Assembly: GCF_003594915.1 (NCBI RefSeq)
Contig: NZ_QZCS01000013.1
Location: forward strand, 62,001-126,000
Reading direction: 5' to 3'
Length of the DNA: 64,000 nt
From: Enterobacter chuandaensis
GTDB taxonomy: Bacteria; Pseudomonadota; Gammaproteobacteria; Enterobacterales; Enterobacteriaceae
Position 1 is the first letter of the stretch, and every line of letters begins with the position of its first letter. Positions 20,953-30,629 of the stretch are shown here, in pieces. The notes under the pieces are model-generated. The model had not been told where the DNA came from. It did no database searches and saw only the letters and a program-made list of their open reading frames with translations. The position numbers and the translations under genes are program-made.

Positions 20953-20972
20953 ATTTTTAAAAAGGATTTTTT

Positions 20973-21452
20973 ATGTCAAACCCAGCTTATTTGTTTTTAA
21001 CAGATGAAAATGGTTCTCCCATGGTTGGTCCTTGCCTTGTGTCAGGGCGCGAGGGTGCAATTGAACTTAAATCGTTCACTCATAATGTCAATATCCCAGT
21101 CAACGGGAACACCGGGAAACTGACGGGCACGCGTATACACATGCCCATCATGTTCCAGAAAGAATTTGATCGTGTAACACCACTTCTCTTTCGCGCGCTG
21201 ATTACGGGAAGGACGCTCCAGTCAGCCATTATTAAGATGTATCAGATTAATGAGGCGGGTTTAGAACAGGAATATTTTAATATCCTTCTGGAAAATGTGA
21301 AAATAACCTCAATCACACCAGACCTTTATCCCGGCGCTAACACCGGAACACACCTTGAAACGGTTCTCATACGCTACGAGAAAATCACCTGGAAGCATTG
21401 CGATGGAAATGTCATCTATAGTGACTCCTGGAATGAGCGAGCAACGTACTGA
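20973..21452 (+). CDS. hcp: Orphan Hcp-family type VI secretion tube protein
   Basis: The 159-residue protein has the Hcp fold pattern. The N-terminal strand is AYLFLTDENGSPMVGPCLV, then FTHNVNIPVN...GKLTGTRIHMPIMF, the conserved KEFDRVTPLLFRAL, and the C-terminal strand TVLIRYEKITWKHCDGNVIY. Hcp hexamers form the inner tube of the T6SS and carry small effectors in their lumen. No other T6SS genes are present in the window, so this is an orphan hcp that must use an apparatus elsewhere. There is no C-terminal toxin extension. AAAGGA precedes ATG 20973, 20 bp after the small membrane gene, so the three genes form one unit. Confidence 0.85.
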   Translation: MSNPAYLFLTDENGSPMVGPCLVSGREGAIELKSFTHNVNIPVNGNTGKLTGTRIHMPIMFQKEFDRVTPLLFRALITGRTLQSAIIKMYQINEAGLEQEYFNILLENVKITSITPDLYPGANTGTHLETVLIRYEKITWKHCDGNVIYSDSWNERATY

Positions 21453-21496
21453 AACGTGATCCCTGACGCATTTTTGCGCAGATGAAAATATTTCCA

Positions 21497-21554
21497 TTGT
21501 CACGCCCTAAAACCTGTGTTTGTATAAATTCAATCAATGATTCCAAACACAGGT
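21497..21554 (+). promoter_or_regulatory. ivbL promoter region with a long inverted repeat
   Basis: TTGTCA (21497-21502) and TATAAA (21523-21528) are candidate -35/-10 elements, though spaced 20 nt. ACCTGTGTTTG (21512-21522) and CAAACACAGGT (21544-21554) are perfect 11-bp complements flanking the -10 and reaching the ivbL ribosome site. In E. coli this promoter is cAMP-CRP dependent; no clear CRP site was assigned. Confidence 0.5.
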
Positions 21555-21559
21555 CCCCA

Positions 21560-21658
21560 ATGACTTCATCCATCTTCACTTCGACCCTACTAAAAACTGC
21601 GCAACCTGCCGCAGTGGTCGTCGTGCGTGTGGTGGTGGTCGTCGGCAATGCGCCGTAG
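21560..21658 (+). CDS. ivbL: ilvB operon leader peptide
   Basis: The 32-residue peptide starts MTSSIFTSTLLKTAQPAA and continues into an almost uninterrupted run of Val codons (VVVV-R-VVVVV) before GNAP. Val (and Leu) codons are the sensor for attenuation: when charged tRNA is scarce, the ribosome stalls and the downstream terminator does not form. The sequence and length match E. coli IvbL closely, and ilvB follows. Confidence 0.95.
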   Translation: MTSSIFTSTLLKTAQPAAVVVVRVVVVVGNAP

Positions 21659-21681
21659 GGACTGGATCAACACACGAATCC

Positions 21682-21716
21682 AAAACCCCGCCGGCGCAAA
21701 CCGGGCGGGGTTTTTC
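21682..21716 (+). terminator. ivbL-ilvB attenuator
   Basis: AACCCCGCCGG and CCGGGCGGGGTT form a GC-rich hairpin around GCAAA, followed by TTTTTC. It lies between leader peptide and ilvB, the expected place for the attenuator. Confidence 0.88.
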
Positions 21717-21764
21717 GTTTAGGACCCTCCCCGGAACGTCGGCCCAGAAGAAAAGGACTGGAGC

Positions 21765-23453
21765 ATGGCAAGTTCGGGCACAACATCCACCAAGACGCGT
21801 TTCACCGGCGCGCAGCTGATCGTTCATTTGCTGGAACGGCAGGGCATCACCACGGTTGCGGGCATCCCGGGCGGCACGGTGCTGCCGCTGTACGATGCGT
21901 TAAGCCAAAGCACGCAGATCCGGCACGTGCTGGCGCGTCACGAGCAGGGGGCAGGCTTTATCGCTCAGGGCATGGCGCGTACGCAGGGCAAACCGGCAGT
22001 CTGTATGGCCTGCAGCGGCCCCGGCGCAACCAACCTGGTGACCGCCATAGCCGACGCGCGCCTCGACTCCATTCCGCTGATCTGCATTACCGGCCAGGTG
22101 CCGTCCTCAATGATCGGCACCGACGCGTTCCAGGAAGTGGACACCTACGGCATCTCTATCCCCATCACCAAACATAACTATTTAGTTCGCGATATCAGCG
22201 AGCTGCCTCAGGTTATCAGCGATGCATTCCGCATTGCGCAGTCTGGCCGCCCGGGCCCGGTGTGGATAGACATTCCTAAGGATGTCCAGACCGCAGAGAT
22301 CGAGATCGACGTTTTGCCGGAACCAGGCGAGCGGGCACCTGCGCCAGAATTCAGCGCTGAGAGCGTGCGCGATGCCGCAGCCATGATTAACGCCGCCAAA
22401 CGCCCGGTGCTCTACCTGGGCGGCGGAGCGATTAACGCCGCAGATGAAATCCGTCAGTTCGCTGAAAAAACCAACCTGCCTACCACGATGACCCTGATGG
22501 CGCTGGGCATGCTGCCTAAAGCGCATCCGCTGTCATTGGGCATGCTGGGCATGCACGGTGCGCGCAGCACCAACTACATCCTGCAAGAGGCGGATTTGCT
22601 GATTGTTATGGGTGCCCGTTTTGATGACCGGGCGATTGGCAAAACCGAGCAGTTCTGCCCGAACGCCAAAATCATTCACGTGGATATCGACCGCGCCGAG
22701 CTGGGTAAAATCAAGCAGCCGCACGTGGCTATTCAGGGCGACGTGGCCGACGTGCTGGCGCAGCTGATCCCGCAGACGGACGCAGCCGACCGCGCCGACT
22801 GGCGTCAGCTGGTGGCGGATCTGCAGCGCGAGTTCCCGGGAGCCATCCCAACCGAAGGCGACCCGCTGAGCCACTACGGGCTGATCAACGCCGTGGCCGC
22901 CTGCGTGGACGACAGCGCAATTATCACCACCGACGTGGGCCAGCATCAGATGTGGACCGCGCAGGCGTATCCGCTGAACCGTCCACGCCAGTGGCTGACC
23001 TCCGGCGGCCTCGGCACCATGGGCTTCGGCCTGCCAGCGGCAGTAGGCGCTGCGCTCGCCAACCCGGACCGCAAGGTTATCTGCTTCTCCGGCGACGGCA
23101 GCCTGATGATGAACATTCAGGAAATGGCGACGGCGGCCGAAAACCAGTTAGACGTGAAAATCATCCTGATGAACAACGAGGCGCTGGGGCTGGTGCACCA
23201 GCAGCAGAGCCTGTTCTACAAGCAGGGCGTGTTTGCGGCGACCTATCCGGGAATGATTAACTTTATGCAGATTGCCGCCGGTTTTGGCCTGCACACCTGC
23301 GATCTGAACGCCGAAGAAGACGCCCACGCGGCGCTGCAGGCGGCGATTTCTCGTCCAGGCCCGGCGCTTATCCACGTGCGTATCGACCCTGAACAAAAAG
23401 TGTATCCGATGGTGCCGCCGGGGGCGGCAAATACTGAGATGGTGGGAGAATAA
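21765..23453 (+). CDS. ilvB: Acetolactate synthase I, catalytic subunit
   Basis: The 562-residue TPP/FAD enzyme makes 2-acetolactate or acetohydroxybutyrate from pyruvate, the first common step of branched-chain amino acid synthesis. The N-terminal TPP pyrimidine domain contains GIPGGTVLPLYDAL and RHEQGAGFIAQGMAR. The FAD-binding central domain has ARFDDRAIGK. The C-terminal TPP domain has GDGSLMMNIQEMATAAENQL, matching GDG(X)nNN. ATG 21765 follows AAGGACTGGAGC. It is 3 bp from ilvN, its regulatory subunit, and is controlled by attenuation. Confidence 0.97.
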   Translation: MASSGTTSTKTRFTGAQLIVHLLERQGITTVAGIPGGTVLPLYDALSQSTQIRHVLARHEQGAGFIAQGMARTQGKPAVCMACSGPGATNLVTAIADARLDSIPLICITGQVPSSMIGTDAFQEVDTYGISIPITKHNYLVRDISELPQVISDAFRIAQSGRPGPVWIDIPKDVQTAEIEIDVLPEPGERAPAPEFSAESVRDAAAMINAAKRPVLYLGGGAINAADEIRQFAEKTNLPTTMTLMALGMLPKAHPLSLGMLGMHGARSTNYILQEADLLIVMGARFDDRAIGKTEQFCPNAKIIHVDIDRAELGKIKQPHVAIQGDVADVLAQLIPQTDAADRADWRQLVADLQREFPGAIPTEGDPLSHYGLINAVAACVDDSAIITTDVGQHQMWTAQAYPLNRPRQWLTSGGLGTMGFGLPAAVGAALANPDRKVICFSGDGSLMMNIQEMATAAENQLDVKIILMNNEALGLVHQQQSLFYKQGVFAATYPGMINFMQIAAGFGLHTCDLNAEEDAHAALQAAISRPGPALIHVRIDPEQKVYPMVPPGAANTEMVGE

Positions 23454-23456
23454 GCC

Positions 23457-23744
23457 ATGCAGAAACAACATGATAACGTCATTCTGGAACTCACCGTCCG
23501 CAACCACCCTGGCGTCATGACCCACGTCTGCGGGCTCTTTGCCCGCCGGGCGTTTAACGTGGAAGGCATTCTTTGTCTGCCGATTCAGGGCAGCGAGCAC
23601 AGCCGCATCTGGCTGCTGGTCAACGACGATCAGCGTCTGGAGCAGATGATGGCGCAGATCGATAAGCTGGAAGACGTCACCAAAGTGGCGCGCAACCAGT
23701 CCGATCCCACCATGTTTAACAAAATTGCGGTGTTTTTCGAATAA
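23457..23744 (+). CDS. ilvN: Acetolactate synthase I, regulatory subunit
   Basis: The 95-residue ACT-domain protein (E. coli 96) binds valine and stimulates and feedback-inhibits IlvB. The ACT fold is visible as [20 protein letters not shown] and [13 protein letters not shown]. It is translated immediately after ilvB and terminated by a REP-type hairpin. Confidence 0.97.
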   Translation: MQKQHDNVILELTVRNHPGVMTHVCGLFARRAFNVEGILCLPIQGSEHSRIWLLVNDDQRLEQMMAQIDKLEDVTKVARNQSDPTMFNKIAVFFE

Positions 23745-23775
23745 AGATCGCTTAAGGTAAGCGTCTTTCGCTCTT

Positions 23776-23811
23776 GTAGGCCGGATAAGCGCAGCGCCAT
23801 CCGGCTTTTTC
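23776..23811 (+). terminator. REP-derived terminator after ilvN
   Basis: GCCGGAT (23780-23786) and ATCCGGC (23799-23805) enclose AAGCGCAGCGCC, followed by five T. The sequence is a REP element serving as a terminator between ilvBN and uhpA. Confidence 0.75.
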
Positions 23812-23828
23812 AGACCGCAGGAACACAC

Positions 23829-24422
23829 ATGACTACCATCGCTCTCATCGACGACCATCTTATCGTCCGCTCCGGCTTTGCCCAGCTTCTGAACCTCGAA
23901 CCGGATTTTCAGGTCGTGGCCGAGTTTGGCTCCGGTCGCGAGGCGCTGGCGGGCCTGCCGGGGCGCGGGGTGCAGGTCATTATCTGTGATATCTCGATGC
24001 CGGATCTCTCCGGGCTGGAGCTGCTAAGCCAGCTGCCGAAGGGCATGGCGACGATTATGCTGTCGGTCCACGACAGCCCGGCGCTGGTCGAGCAGGCGCT
24101 CAACGCGGGCGCGCGCGGCTTTCTCTCCAAACGCTGTAGCCCGGACGAACTGATCGCCGCCGTGCGCACCGTCTCCACCGGCGGCTGCTATTTAACGCCG
24201 GATATCGCCATCAAGCTGGCGGCCGGAAGGCAGGATCCGCTCACCAGGCGCGAGCGTCAGGTTGCGGAAAAACTCGCGCAGGGCATGTCGGTGAAAGAGA
24301 TTGCCGCCGAGCTGGAACTGTCCCCGAAAACCGTGCACGTTCACCGCGCCAATCTGATGGAAAAACTTAACGTCAGCAACGACGTCGAGCTGGCGCGCCG
24401 CATGTTCGACAGCTGGCAATGA
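23829..24422 (+). CDS. uhpA: Response regulator UhpA (NarL/FixJ family)
   Basis: The 197-residue activator of uhpT has an N-terminal receiver domain with phospho-acceptor Asp54 in [12 protein letters not shown]. The C-terminal LuxR-type helix-turn-helix is [20 protein letters not shown] and [20 protein letters not shown]. UhpB phosphorylates it when UhpC senses external glucose-6-phosphate. Its stop overlaps the uhpB start (ATGA), so the two are translationally coupled. Confidence 0.97.
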   Translation: MTTIALIDDHLIVRSGFAQLLNLEPDFQVVAEFGSGREALAGLPGRGVQVIICDISMPDLSGLELLSQLPKGMATIMLSVHDSPALVEQALNAGARGFLSKRCSPDELIAAVRTVSTGGCYLTPDIAIKLAAGRQDPLTRRERQVAEKLAQGMSVKEIAAELELSPKTVHVHRANLMEKLNVSNDVELARRMFDSWQ

Positions 24423-25924
24423 GTCCCGCTTTTTCACGGCTGATCGCCGTTGTTGCCAGCTTTTTTATCTTCTCCGCCGCGTGGTTTTGCCTGTGGAGCA
24501 TCAGCCTGCACCTGGTGGAACGCCCGGAGCTGGCGGTGCTGCTGTTTCCCTTCGGCCTGCGTCTGGGGCTAATGCTCCAGTGCCCGCGCGTCTACTGGCC
24601 GGTTTTGCTCGGCGCAGAGTGGCTGATGCTGGTCTGGCTGGCGCAGGAAGTGGCCCTCGCGCATCTGCCCTTATTGATGACCGGAAGCCTGCTTACGCTT
24701 CTCCCGGTTGCGCTCATTTCCCGCTACCGCCACCAGCGCGACTGGCGCACGCTGCTGCGTCAGGGGGCGGCGCTGATTGCCGCCGCGTTGTTACAATCCC
24801 TGCCGTGGATCGGCGAGAAGGAGATGCTTAACGCCCTGCTGCTGACCCTTACCGGCGGTCTGACCCTCGCACCGACCTGCCTGGTTTTCTGGCACTACCT
24901 CACCAGCACCGTCTGGCAGCCGCTCGGTCCGGCGCTGGTTTCCCAACCGGTGAACTGGCGCGCCCGGCACCTCATCTGGTATCTGCTGCTGTTTGTGGTG
25001 AGCCTGTGGCTCCAGCTTGGCCTGCCCGCCGAGCTTTCACGCTTCACGCCGTTTTGTCTGGCGCTTCCAATAATTGCCCTGGCCTGGCACTACGGCTGGC
25101 AGGGGGCGCTGATCGCCACGCTGATGAACGCCATCGCGCTGATTGCCAGCCAGACCTGGCACGATCATCCTGTAGATTTACTGCTCTCCCTGCTGGCCCA
25201 GAGCCTGACCGGGCTGCTGCTCGGCGCGGGCATTCAGCGCCTGCGCGAGCTGAACCAGTCCCTGCAAACCGAGCTGGCCCGCAACCGCCGTCTGGCGGAG
25301 CGTCTGCTGGAGACGGAAGAGAGCGTGCGGCAGGAGGTGGCCCGCGAGCTGCACGACGATATCGGCCAGACCATCACCGCTATCCGCACCCAGGCGGGCA
25401 TTGTCCAGCGCCTGGCGGCGGAAAACGCGGGCGTGAAGCAGGGCGGGGCGCATATCGAACAGCTTTCGCTGGGCGTCTATGATTCCGTTCGTCGCCTGTT
25501 AGGACGGCTGCGCCCGCGCCAGCTCGACGATCTCTCGCTGGAGCAGGCGGTGCGTTCTCTGATGCGCGAGATGGAGCTGGAAAGCCGCGGCATTGTCAGC
25601 CATCTCGACTGGCGCATTAACGAATCTTCGCTCAGCGAAGGCCAGCGCGTGACGCTGTTCCGCGTCTGTCAGGAGGGGCTGAACAATATCGTCAAACACG
25701 CCAGCGCCAGCGCGGTCACCATCCAGGGCTGGCAGCAGGATGAGCGCCTGATGCTGGTGATTGAAGACGACGGTTGCGGCCTGCCGCCGGGCTCCGGCCA
25801 GCAGGGGTTTGGCCTGGCGGGGATGCGCGAGCGCGTCAAGGCGTTGGGCGGCACGCTGACCCTCTCCTGCACCCATGGGACGCGCATCAGCGTCAGCCTG
25901 CCGCTACGGAGTTACCATGTTTAA
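24419..25924 (+). CDS. uhpB: Sensor histidine kinase UhpB
   Basis: The 501-residue inner-membrane kinase has an N-terminal MASE1-like membrane domain with about eight hydrophobic segments (residues 1-270). The dimerisation/H-box is [20 protein letters not shown], with the phosphorylated His about residue 312. The HATPase_c domain contains [15 protein letters not shown] (N box) and [10 protein letters not shown] (G1 box). It works with UhpC to sense extracellular glucose-6-phosphate and phosphorylate UhpA. It overlaps uhpA and uhpC by a few bases. Confidence 0.97.
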   Translation: MSPAFSRLIAVVASFFIFSAAWFCLWSISLHLVERPELAVLLFPFGLRLGLMLQCPRVYWPVLLGAEWLMLVWLAQEVALAHLPLLMTGSLLTLLPVALISRYRHQRDWRTLLRQGAALIAAALLQSLPWIGEKEMLNALLLTLTGGLTLAPTCLVFWHYLTSTVWQPLGPALVSQPVNWRARHLIWYLLLFVVSLWLQLGLPAELSRFTPFCLALPIIALAWHYGWQGALIATLMNAIALIASQTWHDHPVDLLLSLLAQSLTGLLLGAGIQRLRELNQSLQTELARNRRLAERLLETEESVRQEVARELHDDIGQTITAIRTQAGIVQRLAAENAGVKQGGAHIEQLSLGVYDSVRRLLGRLRPRQLDDLSLEQAVRSLMREMELESRGIVSHLDWRINESSLSEGQRVTLFRVCQEGLNNIVKHASASAVTIQGWQQDERLMLVIEDDGCGLPPGSGQQGFGLAGMRERVKALGGTLTLSCTHGTRISVSLPLRSYHV

Positions 25925-27227
25925 AACCCCTGCCAGCGCCGCACCAATTGGCGACAAAGCGGAAATCGACGCCCGCTACCGTTACTGGCGTCGCCATATC
26001 CTGATGACCATCTGGCTCGGCTACGCGCTGTTCTACTTCACCCGCAAAAGCTTCAACGCTGCCGCGCCGGAAATCCTCGCCAGCGGCGTGATGACGCGCA
26101 CCGATATCGGCCTGCTGGCGACGCTGTTTTACATCACCTACGGCCTGTCGAAGTTCTTCTCCGGCATCGTCAGCGACCGCTCCAACGCGCGCTATTTTAT
26201 GGGCGTTGGGCTGATCGCCACCGGCGTAGTGAACATCCTGTTTGGCTTCTCCACCTCGCTGTGGGCCTTCGCCCTGCTGTGGGCGCTGAACGCCTTTTTC
26301 CAGGGTTGGGGCGCACCGGTCTGCGCCCGCCTGCTCACCGCCTGGTACTCGCGCAACGAGCGCGGCGGCTGGTGGGCAATCTGGAACACTGCGCATAACG
26401 TCGGCGGGGCGCTTATCCCGATGGTAGTGGGCGCCGCGGCGCTGCACTACGGCTGGCGCGCGGGGATGATGATTGCGGGTGGCCTCGCGATTGTCGCCGG
26501 GCTGTTCCTCTGCTGGCGCCTGCGCGACCGACCGCAAACCGTCGGCCTGCCTGCGGTGGGCGACTGGCGGCACGACGAGATGGAAATTGCCCAGCAGCAG
26601 GAGGGCGCGGGGCTGACCCGCAGGGAGATCCTCACCCGATACGTGCTGAAAAACCCGTACATCTGGCTGCTGTCGCTCTGCTACGTGCTGGTCTACGTAG
26701 TGCGCGCGGCGATCAACGACTGGGGCAACCTGTACATGTCCGAGACGCTCGGCGTAGACCTGGTGACCGCCAACTCGGCGGTGACCATGTTCGAGCTGGG
26801 CGGGTTTATCGGCGCGCTGGTGGCGGGCTGGGGCTCGGACAAGCTTTTCAACGGCAACCGTGGCCCGATGAACCTGATTTTCGCCGCCGGGATTTTGCTC
26901 TCCGTGGGCTCGCTGTGGCTGATGCCGTTCGCCAGCTACGTGATGCAGGCGGCGTGCTTCTTCACCATCGGCTTTTTCGTGTTTGGCCCGCAGATGCTGA
27001 TCGGCATGGCGGCGGCGGAGTGCTCGCACAAAGAGGCGGCAGGCGCGGCGACGGGCTTTGTCGGGCTGTTTGCCTACCTCGGCGCGTCGCTCTCCGGCTG
27101 GCCGCTGGCGTGGGTGATCGACGTCTGGCACTGGAGCGGTTTCTTTGCGGTGATTGCCATCGCGGCGGGGATCTCAGCGCTGCTTTTGCTGCCGTTTTTG
27201 CACGCGCAGGCACCGCGCGAAGCGTGA
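25917..27227 (+). CDS. uhpC: Hexose-phosphate sensor UhpC (MFS, OPA family)
   Basis: The 436-residue 12-TM protein is a transporter homologue acting as the glucose-6-phosphate receptor for UhpB. Motifs include [28 protein letters not shown] and [14 protein letters not shown], all near-identical to E. coli UhpC. ATG 25917 ([10 protein letters not shown]) overlaps the end of uhpB by 8 bp and gives a length near E. coli; an open stretch back to 25875 is inside uhpB. It is followed by uhpT after 132 bp. Confidence 0.95.
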   Translation: MFKTPASAAPIGDKAEIDARYRYWRRHILMTIWLGYALFYFTRKSFNAAAPEILASGVMTRTDIGLLATLFYITYGLSKFFSGIVSDRSNARYFMGVGLIATGVVNILFGFSTSLWAFALLWALNAFFQGWGAPVCARLLTAWYSRNERGGWWAIWNTAHNVGGALIPMVVGAAALHYGWRAGMMIAGGLAIVAGLFLCWRLRDRPQTVGLPAVGDWRHDEMEIAQQQEGAGLTRREILTRYVLKNPYIWLLSLCYVLVYVVRAAINDWGNLYMSETLGVDLVTANSAVTMFELGGFIGALVAGWGSDKLFNGNRGPMNLIFAAGILLSVGSLWLMPFASYVMQAACFFTIGFFVFGPQMLIGMAAAECSHKEAAGAATGFVGLFAYLGASLSGWPLAWVIDVWHWSGFFAVIAIAAGISALLLLPFLHAQAPREA

Positions 27228-27284
27228 CGCGCCTCACCTTTTGCTGCCGAGACGCGCAAAACTAAGAAATTTTCCCGGTTTCAC

Positions 27285-27345
27285 CTGGACGCTGTCTCAG
27301 GCATCTCTCCCGGCTGATTTTTACAATGCTGCAAAAATCAGCTCA
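27285..27345 (+). promoter_or_regulatory. uhpT promoter
   Basis: TACAAT (27322-27327) is a good -10, but no -35 consensus is seen, as expected for a UhpA-activated promoter. The upstream ACCTGGACGCTGTCTCAGG segment, with CCTG/CAGG arms, resembles the E. coli uhpT activation region as I recall it. Confidence 0.5.
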
Positions 27346-27359
27346 GGAGTAAACCAACC

Positions 27360-28757
27360 ATGCTGGCCTTCTTAAACCAGGTGCGCAAGCCGACCCTGGA
27401 TCTGCCGCTCGACGTGCGGCGCAAGATGTGGTTCAAACCGTTCATGCAGTCCTATCTGGTGGTCTTCATCGGCTACCTGACCATGTACCTGATCCGCAAA
27501 AACTTTAACATTGCGCAGAACGACATGATCTCAACCTACGGGCTGAGCATGACGCAGCTGGGGATGATCGGCCTGGGCTTCTCCATCACCTACGGCGTGG
27601 GGAAAACCGTCGTTTCCTATTATGCGGACGGCAAAAACACCAAGCAGTTCCTGCCGTTTATGCTGATCCTCTCCGCTATCTGTATGCTCGGCTTCAGCGC
27701 CAGCATGGGTGCGGGCTCCGTCAGCCTGTTCCTGATGATCGCCTTCTATGCCCTGAGCGGTTTCTTTCAGAGTACCGGCGGGTCGTGCAGCTACTCCACC
27801 ATCACCAAATGGACGCCGCGCCGCAAGCGTGGTTCGTACCTCGGCATGTGGAACATCTCCCACAACCTCGGCGGGGCGGGTGCAGCAGGCGTGGCGCTGT
27901 TTGGCGCAAACTATCTGTTCGACGGCCACGTAATCGGCATGTTTATCTTCCCGTCGATTATCGCCCTGATTGTTGGCTTTATCGGCCTGCGCTTCGGCAG
28001 CGACTCCCCGGAATCTTACGGCCTCGGCAAAGCTGAAGAGCTGTTCGGCGAGGAGATCAGCGAAGAGGACAAAGAGACAGAAGAGAACGAGATGTCCAAA
28101 TGGCAGATCTTTGTGGAGTACGTGCTGAAAAACAAAGTGATCTGGCTGCTGTGCTTCTCAAATATCTTCCTGTACGTGGTGCGCATCGGTATCGACCAGT
28201 GGTCCACCGTGTATGCCTTCCAGGAGCTGAAGCTATCTAAAGAAGTGGCGATTCAGGGCTTTACCCTGTTCGAAGTGGGCGCGCTGGTCGGCACCCTGCT
28301 GTGGGGCTGGCTCTCCGACCTCGCCAACGGCCGTCGCGCGCTGGTGGCCTGCGTCGCGCTGGCGCTGATTATCGCCACGCTCGGCGTCTACCAGCACGCC
28401 AGCAACCAGTACGTTTACCTGGCGTCCCTGTTCGCGCTCGGCTTCCTGGTGTTTGGTCCGCAATTACTGATCGGCGTGGCGGCAGTGGGCTTCGTCCCGA
28501 AAAAAGCGATCGGCGCCGCCGATGGGATTAAAGGCACCTTCGCCTACCTGATCGGCGACAGCTTCGCCAAGCTGGGCCTGGGGATGATCGCCGACGGAAC
28601 GCCGATTTTCGGCCTCACCGGCTGGGCGGGCACCTTCGCGGCGCTGGATGCGGCGGCGATCGGCTGTATCGTCCTGATGGCGATGGTGGCGGTGCTGGAA
28701 GAACGTAAGATTCGCCGTGAGAATCGTGCGCAGAAGCAGAAATTGAAAGCGGCCTGA
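27360..28757 (+). CDS. uhpT: Hexose-6-phosphate:phosphate antiporter UhpT
   Basis: The 465-residue organophosphate:phosphate antiporter (E. coli 463) imports sugar phosphates, and fosfomycin, in exchange for phosphate. It starts [20 protein letters not shown], followed by [14 protein letters not shown] and [35 protein letters not shown] is the OPA signature. A strong CAGGAG ribosome site precedes ATG 27360. Expression depends on UhpABC upstream. The reading frame appears intact. Confidence 0.97.
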   Translation: MLAFLNQVRKPTLDLPLDVRRKMWFKPFMQSYLVVFIGYLTMYLIRKNFNIAQNDMISTYGLSMTQLGMIGLGFSITYGVGKTVVSYYADGKNTKQFLPFMLILSAICMLGFSASMGAGSVSLFLMIAFYALSGFFQSTGGSCSYSTITKWTPRRKRGSYLGMWNISHNLGGAGAAGVALFGANYLFDGHVIGMFIFPSIIALIVGFIGLRFGSDSPESYGLGKAEELFGEEISEEDKETEENEMSKWQIFVEYVLKNKVIWLLCFSNIFLYVVRIGIDQWSTVYAFQELKLSKEVAIQGFTLFEVGALVGTLLWGWLSDLANGRRALVACVALALIIATLGVYQHASNQYVYLASLFALGFLVFGPQLLIGVAAVGFVPKKAIGAADGIKGTFAYLIGDSFAKLGLGMIADGTPIFGLTGWAGTFAALDAAAIGCIVLMAMVAVLEERKIRRENRAQKQKLKAA

Positions 28758-28776
28758 GTGTGCAGGTAACTTCTTT

Positions 28777-28803
28777 GCCCGGTGTGTGATGCCGGGCTTT
28801 TTT
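28777..28803 (+). terminator. Terminator of uhpT
   Basis: GCCCGG (28777-28782) and CCGGGC (28792-28797) flank TGTGTGATG, followed by six T. Confidence 0.85.
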
Positions 28804-28918
28804 GTTTTGTACGTTACGCCTTTACCCCGTTTTACACACCCGCTCCTCTCCATGCTCTACAGTGTTTTTGCTGCCGCCTTTCGTGCAGCCTTAGCCCCTT
28901 TGCTAACGGAGAACCTGC

Positions 28919-29923
28919 ATGTTGACCCGACGATTGTCCTGCCTGGCGCTGCTGATGGCGCTGGCCTCCCCCGCAATGGCTGCGGATGCCCCTGGCTACG
29001 GCGAGAAGCTGGAGGGTTTTGACTACGGTTGGCCGGTAAAACACTTTACCTTTACCTCGCAAAACCAGCCTCTGGATATGGCCTACCTGGACGTTAAGCC
29101 GGAAAACCCCAATGGCCGCACCGTGGTGCTGATGCACGGCAAAAACTTCTGCGCCGGTACATGGGACGGTACGATCCGCGCGCTTTCAGCCAGCGGGTAT
29201 CGGGTGATTGCTCCCGACCAGATCGGCTTCTGTAAATCCACCAAGCCGGAGCGGTATCAGTACACCTTCCAGCAGCTGGCGGATAACACCCACGCGCTGC
29301 TGAAATCGCTCGGCGTCGATCGCGTGACGGTCATCGGCCACTCGACCGGCGGCATGCTGGCGACCCGCTACGCGCTGATGTGGCCGCAGCAGGTGGAACA
29401 GCTGGTGATGGTCAATCCGATAGGCCTGGAAGACTGGAAAGCGCGCGGCGTGCCGCATATTACGGTCGACCAGTGGTACCAGCGCGAGCTGAAGGTCAGC
29501 GCCGACGGCATTCGCCAGTACGAGAAAAACACCTACTACGCCGGGGAGTGGAAGCCGGAATACGAGCGCTGGGTGACCATGCTTGCCGGGCTGAACAACG
29601 GGCCGGGTAAAGAACGCGTGGCCTGGAACTCGGCGCTGCTCTACGACATGATCTACACCCAGCCGGTGATCTACGAATTTAGCGACCTGAAGATGCCGGT
29701 ATTATTGATGATCGGCACGAAGGACAACACCGCCATCGGGAAAGATCTCGCCCCGCCGGAGATCCGCAAGACGCTCGGCAACTATGCGGTGCTGGGTAAA
29801 GAGACGGCGAAACGCATTCCCCACGCGACGCTGGTGGAATTTAACGACATGGGCCACGCGCCGCAGATGCAGGATCCCGCACGCTTCCACGAGGCGCTGC
29901 TGAAGGGGCTTCAGGCTCGCTAA
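28919..29923 (+). CDS. Exported alpha/beta-fold hydrolase
   Basis: The 334-residue protein has a signal peptide (MLTRRLSCLALLMALASPAM-AA) and an alpha/beta hydrolase domain. The oxyanion region is VVLMHGKNFCAGTW. Nucleophile Ser142 lies in GHSTGGM, an Asp in GTKDNTA, and the His in DMGHAPQ completes the triad. It is probably periplasmic. The substrate is unknown. TAACGGAGAACC provides the ribosome site. It stands alone after the uhpT terminator and is not part of the E. coli uhpT neighbourhood. Confidence 0.85.
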   Translation: MLTRRLSCLALLMALASPAMAADAPGYGEKLEGFDYGWPVKHFTFTSQNQPLDMAYLDVKPENPNGRTVVLMHGKNFCAGTWDGTIRALSASGYRVIAPDQIGFCKSTKPERYQYTFQQLADNTHALLKSLGVDRVTVIGHSTGGMLATRYALMWPQQVEQLVMVNPIGLEDWKARGVPHITVDQWYQRELKVSADGIRQYEKNTYYAGEWKPEYERWVTMLAGLNNGPGKERVAWNSALLYDMIYTQPVIYEFSDLKMPVLLMIGTKDNTAIGKDLAPPEIRKTLGNYAVLGKETAKRIPHATLVEFNDMGHAPQMQDPARFHEALLKGLQAR

Positions 29924-30074
29924 CTGGTCTCCAGCAACAGCCCGCGCAGCCACGCCTGCGCGGGATTGCTTTCATCGCATTTATCCAGCTTTTTTCGGTT
30001 CACTATTCTGGCCGTACCCGCTGTCGACACGGTGCGTTTCCCGCTATGATGAGCGGCTAGTCTAAGGAGAACGC

Positions 30075-30527
30075 ATGGTCTGGATAATGCTGGCAACGCT
30101 TGCCGTGGTGTTTGTGGTTGGGTTTCGCGTCCTGACCTCAGATTCCCGCCGCGCCATCAAACGTTTAAGCGAACGGCTGGGGATTACCCCGATGCCGGTT
30201 GAGTCGATGATCGATCAGTTTGGTAAAACGCCGGGCAATGAGTTTATCCGCTACCTTGAGCGACCTGACGAAGCGCATCTGCAAAACGCCGCGCAGGTGC
30301 TGCTCATCTGGCAGGTCTGCATTGTCGACGGTAGCGAAGAGAATTTGCATACCTGGCACCGTATGCTGCGTAAAGCCCGCCTGGCCGCGCCGATCACCGA
30401 TGCACAAATCCGCCTCGCCCTCGGCTTTATGCGCGAGATGGAGCCCGATCCGCAGGAGCTTAACGCCTTCCAGCTGCGCTACAACCAGCTTTTCCTGCCG
30501 GAAGAGGGCGTGTTTTACCTGCACTGA
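30075..30527 (+). CDS. yicN: YicN, DUF1198 membrane-anchored protein
   Basis: The 150-residue protein has a single N-terminal membrane anchor (MVWIMLATLAVVFVVGFRVL) and a soluble C-terminal domain with LIWQVCIVDGSEENLHTWHR. It matches E. coli YicN in length. Function is unknown. TAAGGAG precedes ATG 30075. The downstream nepI neighbour agrees with the E. coli yic region. Confidence 0.88.
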   Translation: MVWIMLATLAVVFVVGFRVLTSDSRRAIKRLSERLGITPMPVESMIDQFGKTPGNEFIRYLERPDEAHLQNAAQVLLIWQVCIVDGSEENLHTWHRMLRKARLAAPITDAQIRLALGFMREMEPDPQELNAFQLRYNQLFLPEEGVFYLH

Positions 30528-30629
30528 TCCCCTGTAAAAACGACAAAAGTTGTCAAATCGTTAAATTCGTCACACTTTTGATGATAAACTGCGCGACTTT
30601 TCCGCACGTTTTTTTCTTCAGGTGACGCC

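Noticed and set aside
19758-21496. Prophage or integrative element at the hcp insertion
   Set aside because: No integrase, tRNA target, att repeats or transposase was found at either edge.
25893-27131. Long open frame on the minus strand opposite uhpC (412 codons)
   Set aside because: It is Arg/His/Ala-rich with no domain, no ribosome site, and is antisense to a clearly real gene; GC-rich codon usage creates such frames.
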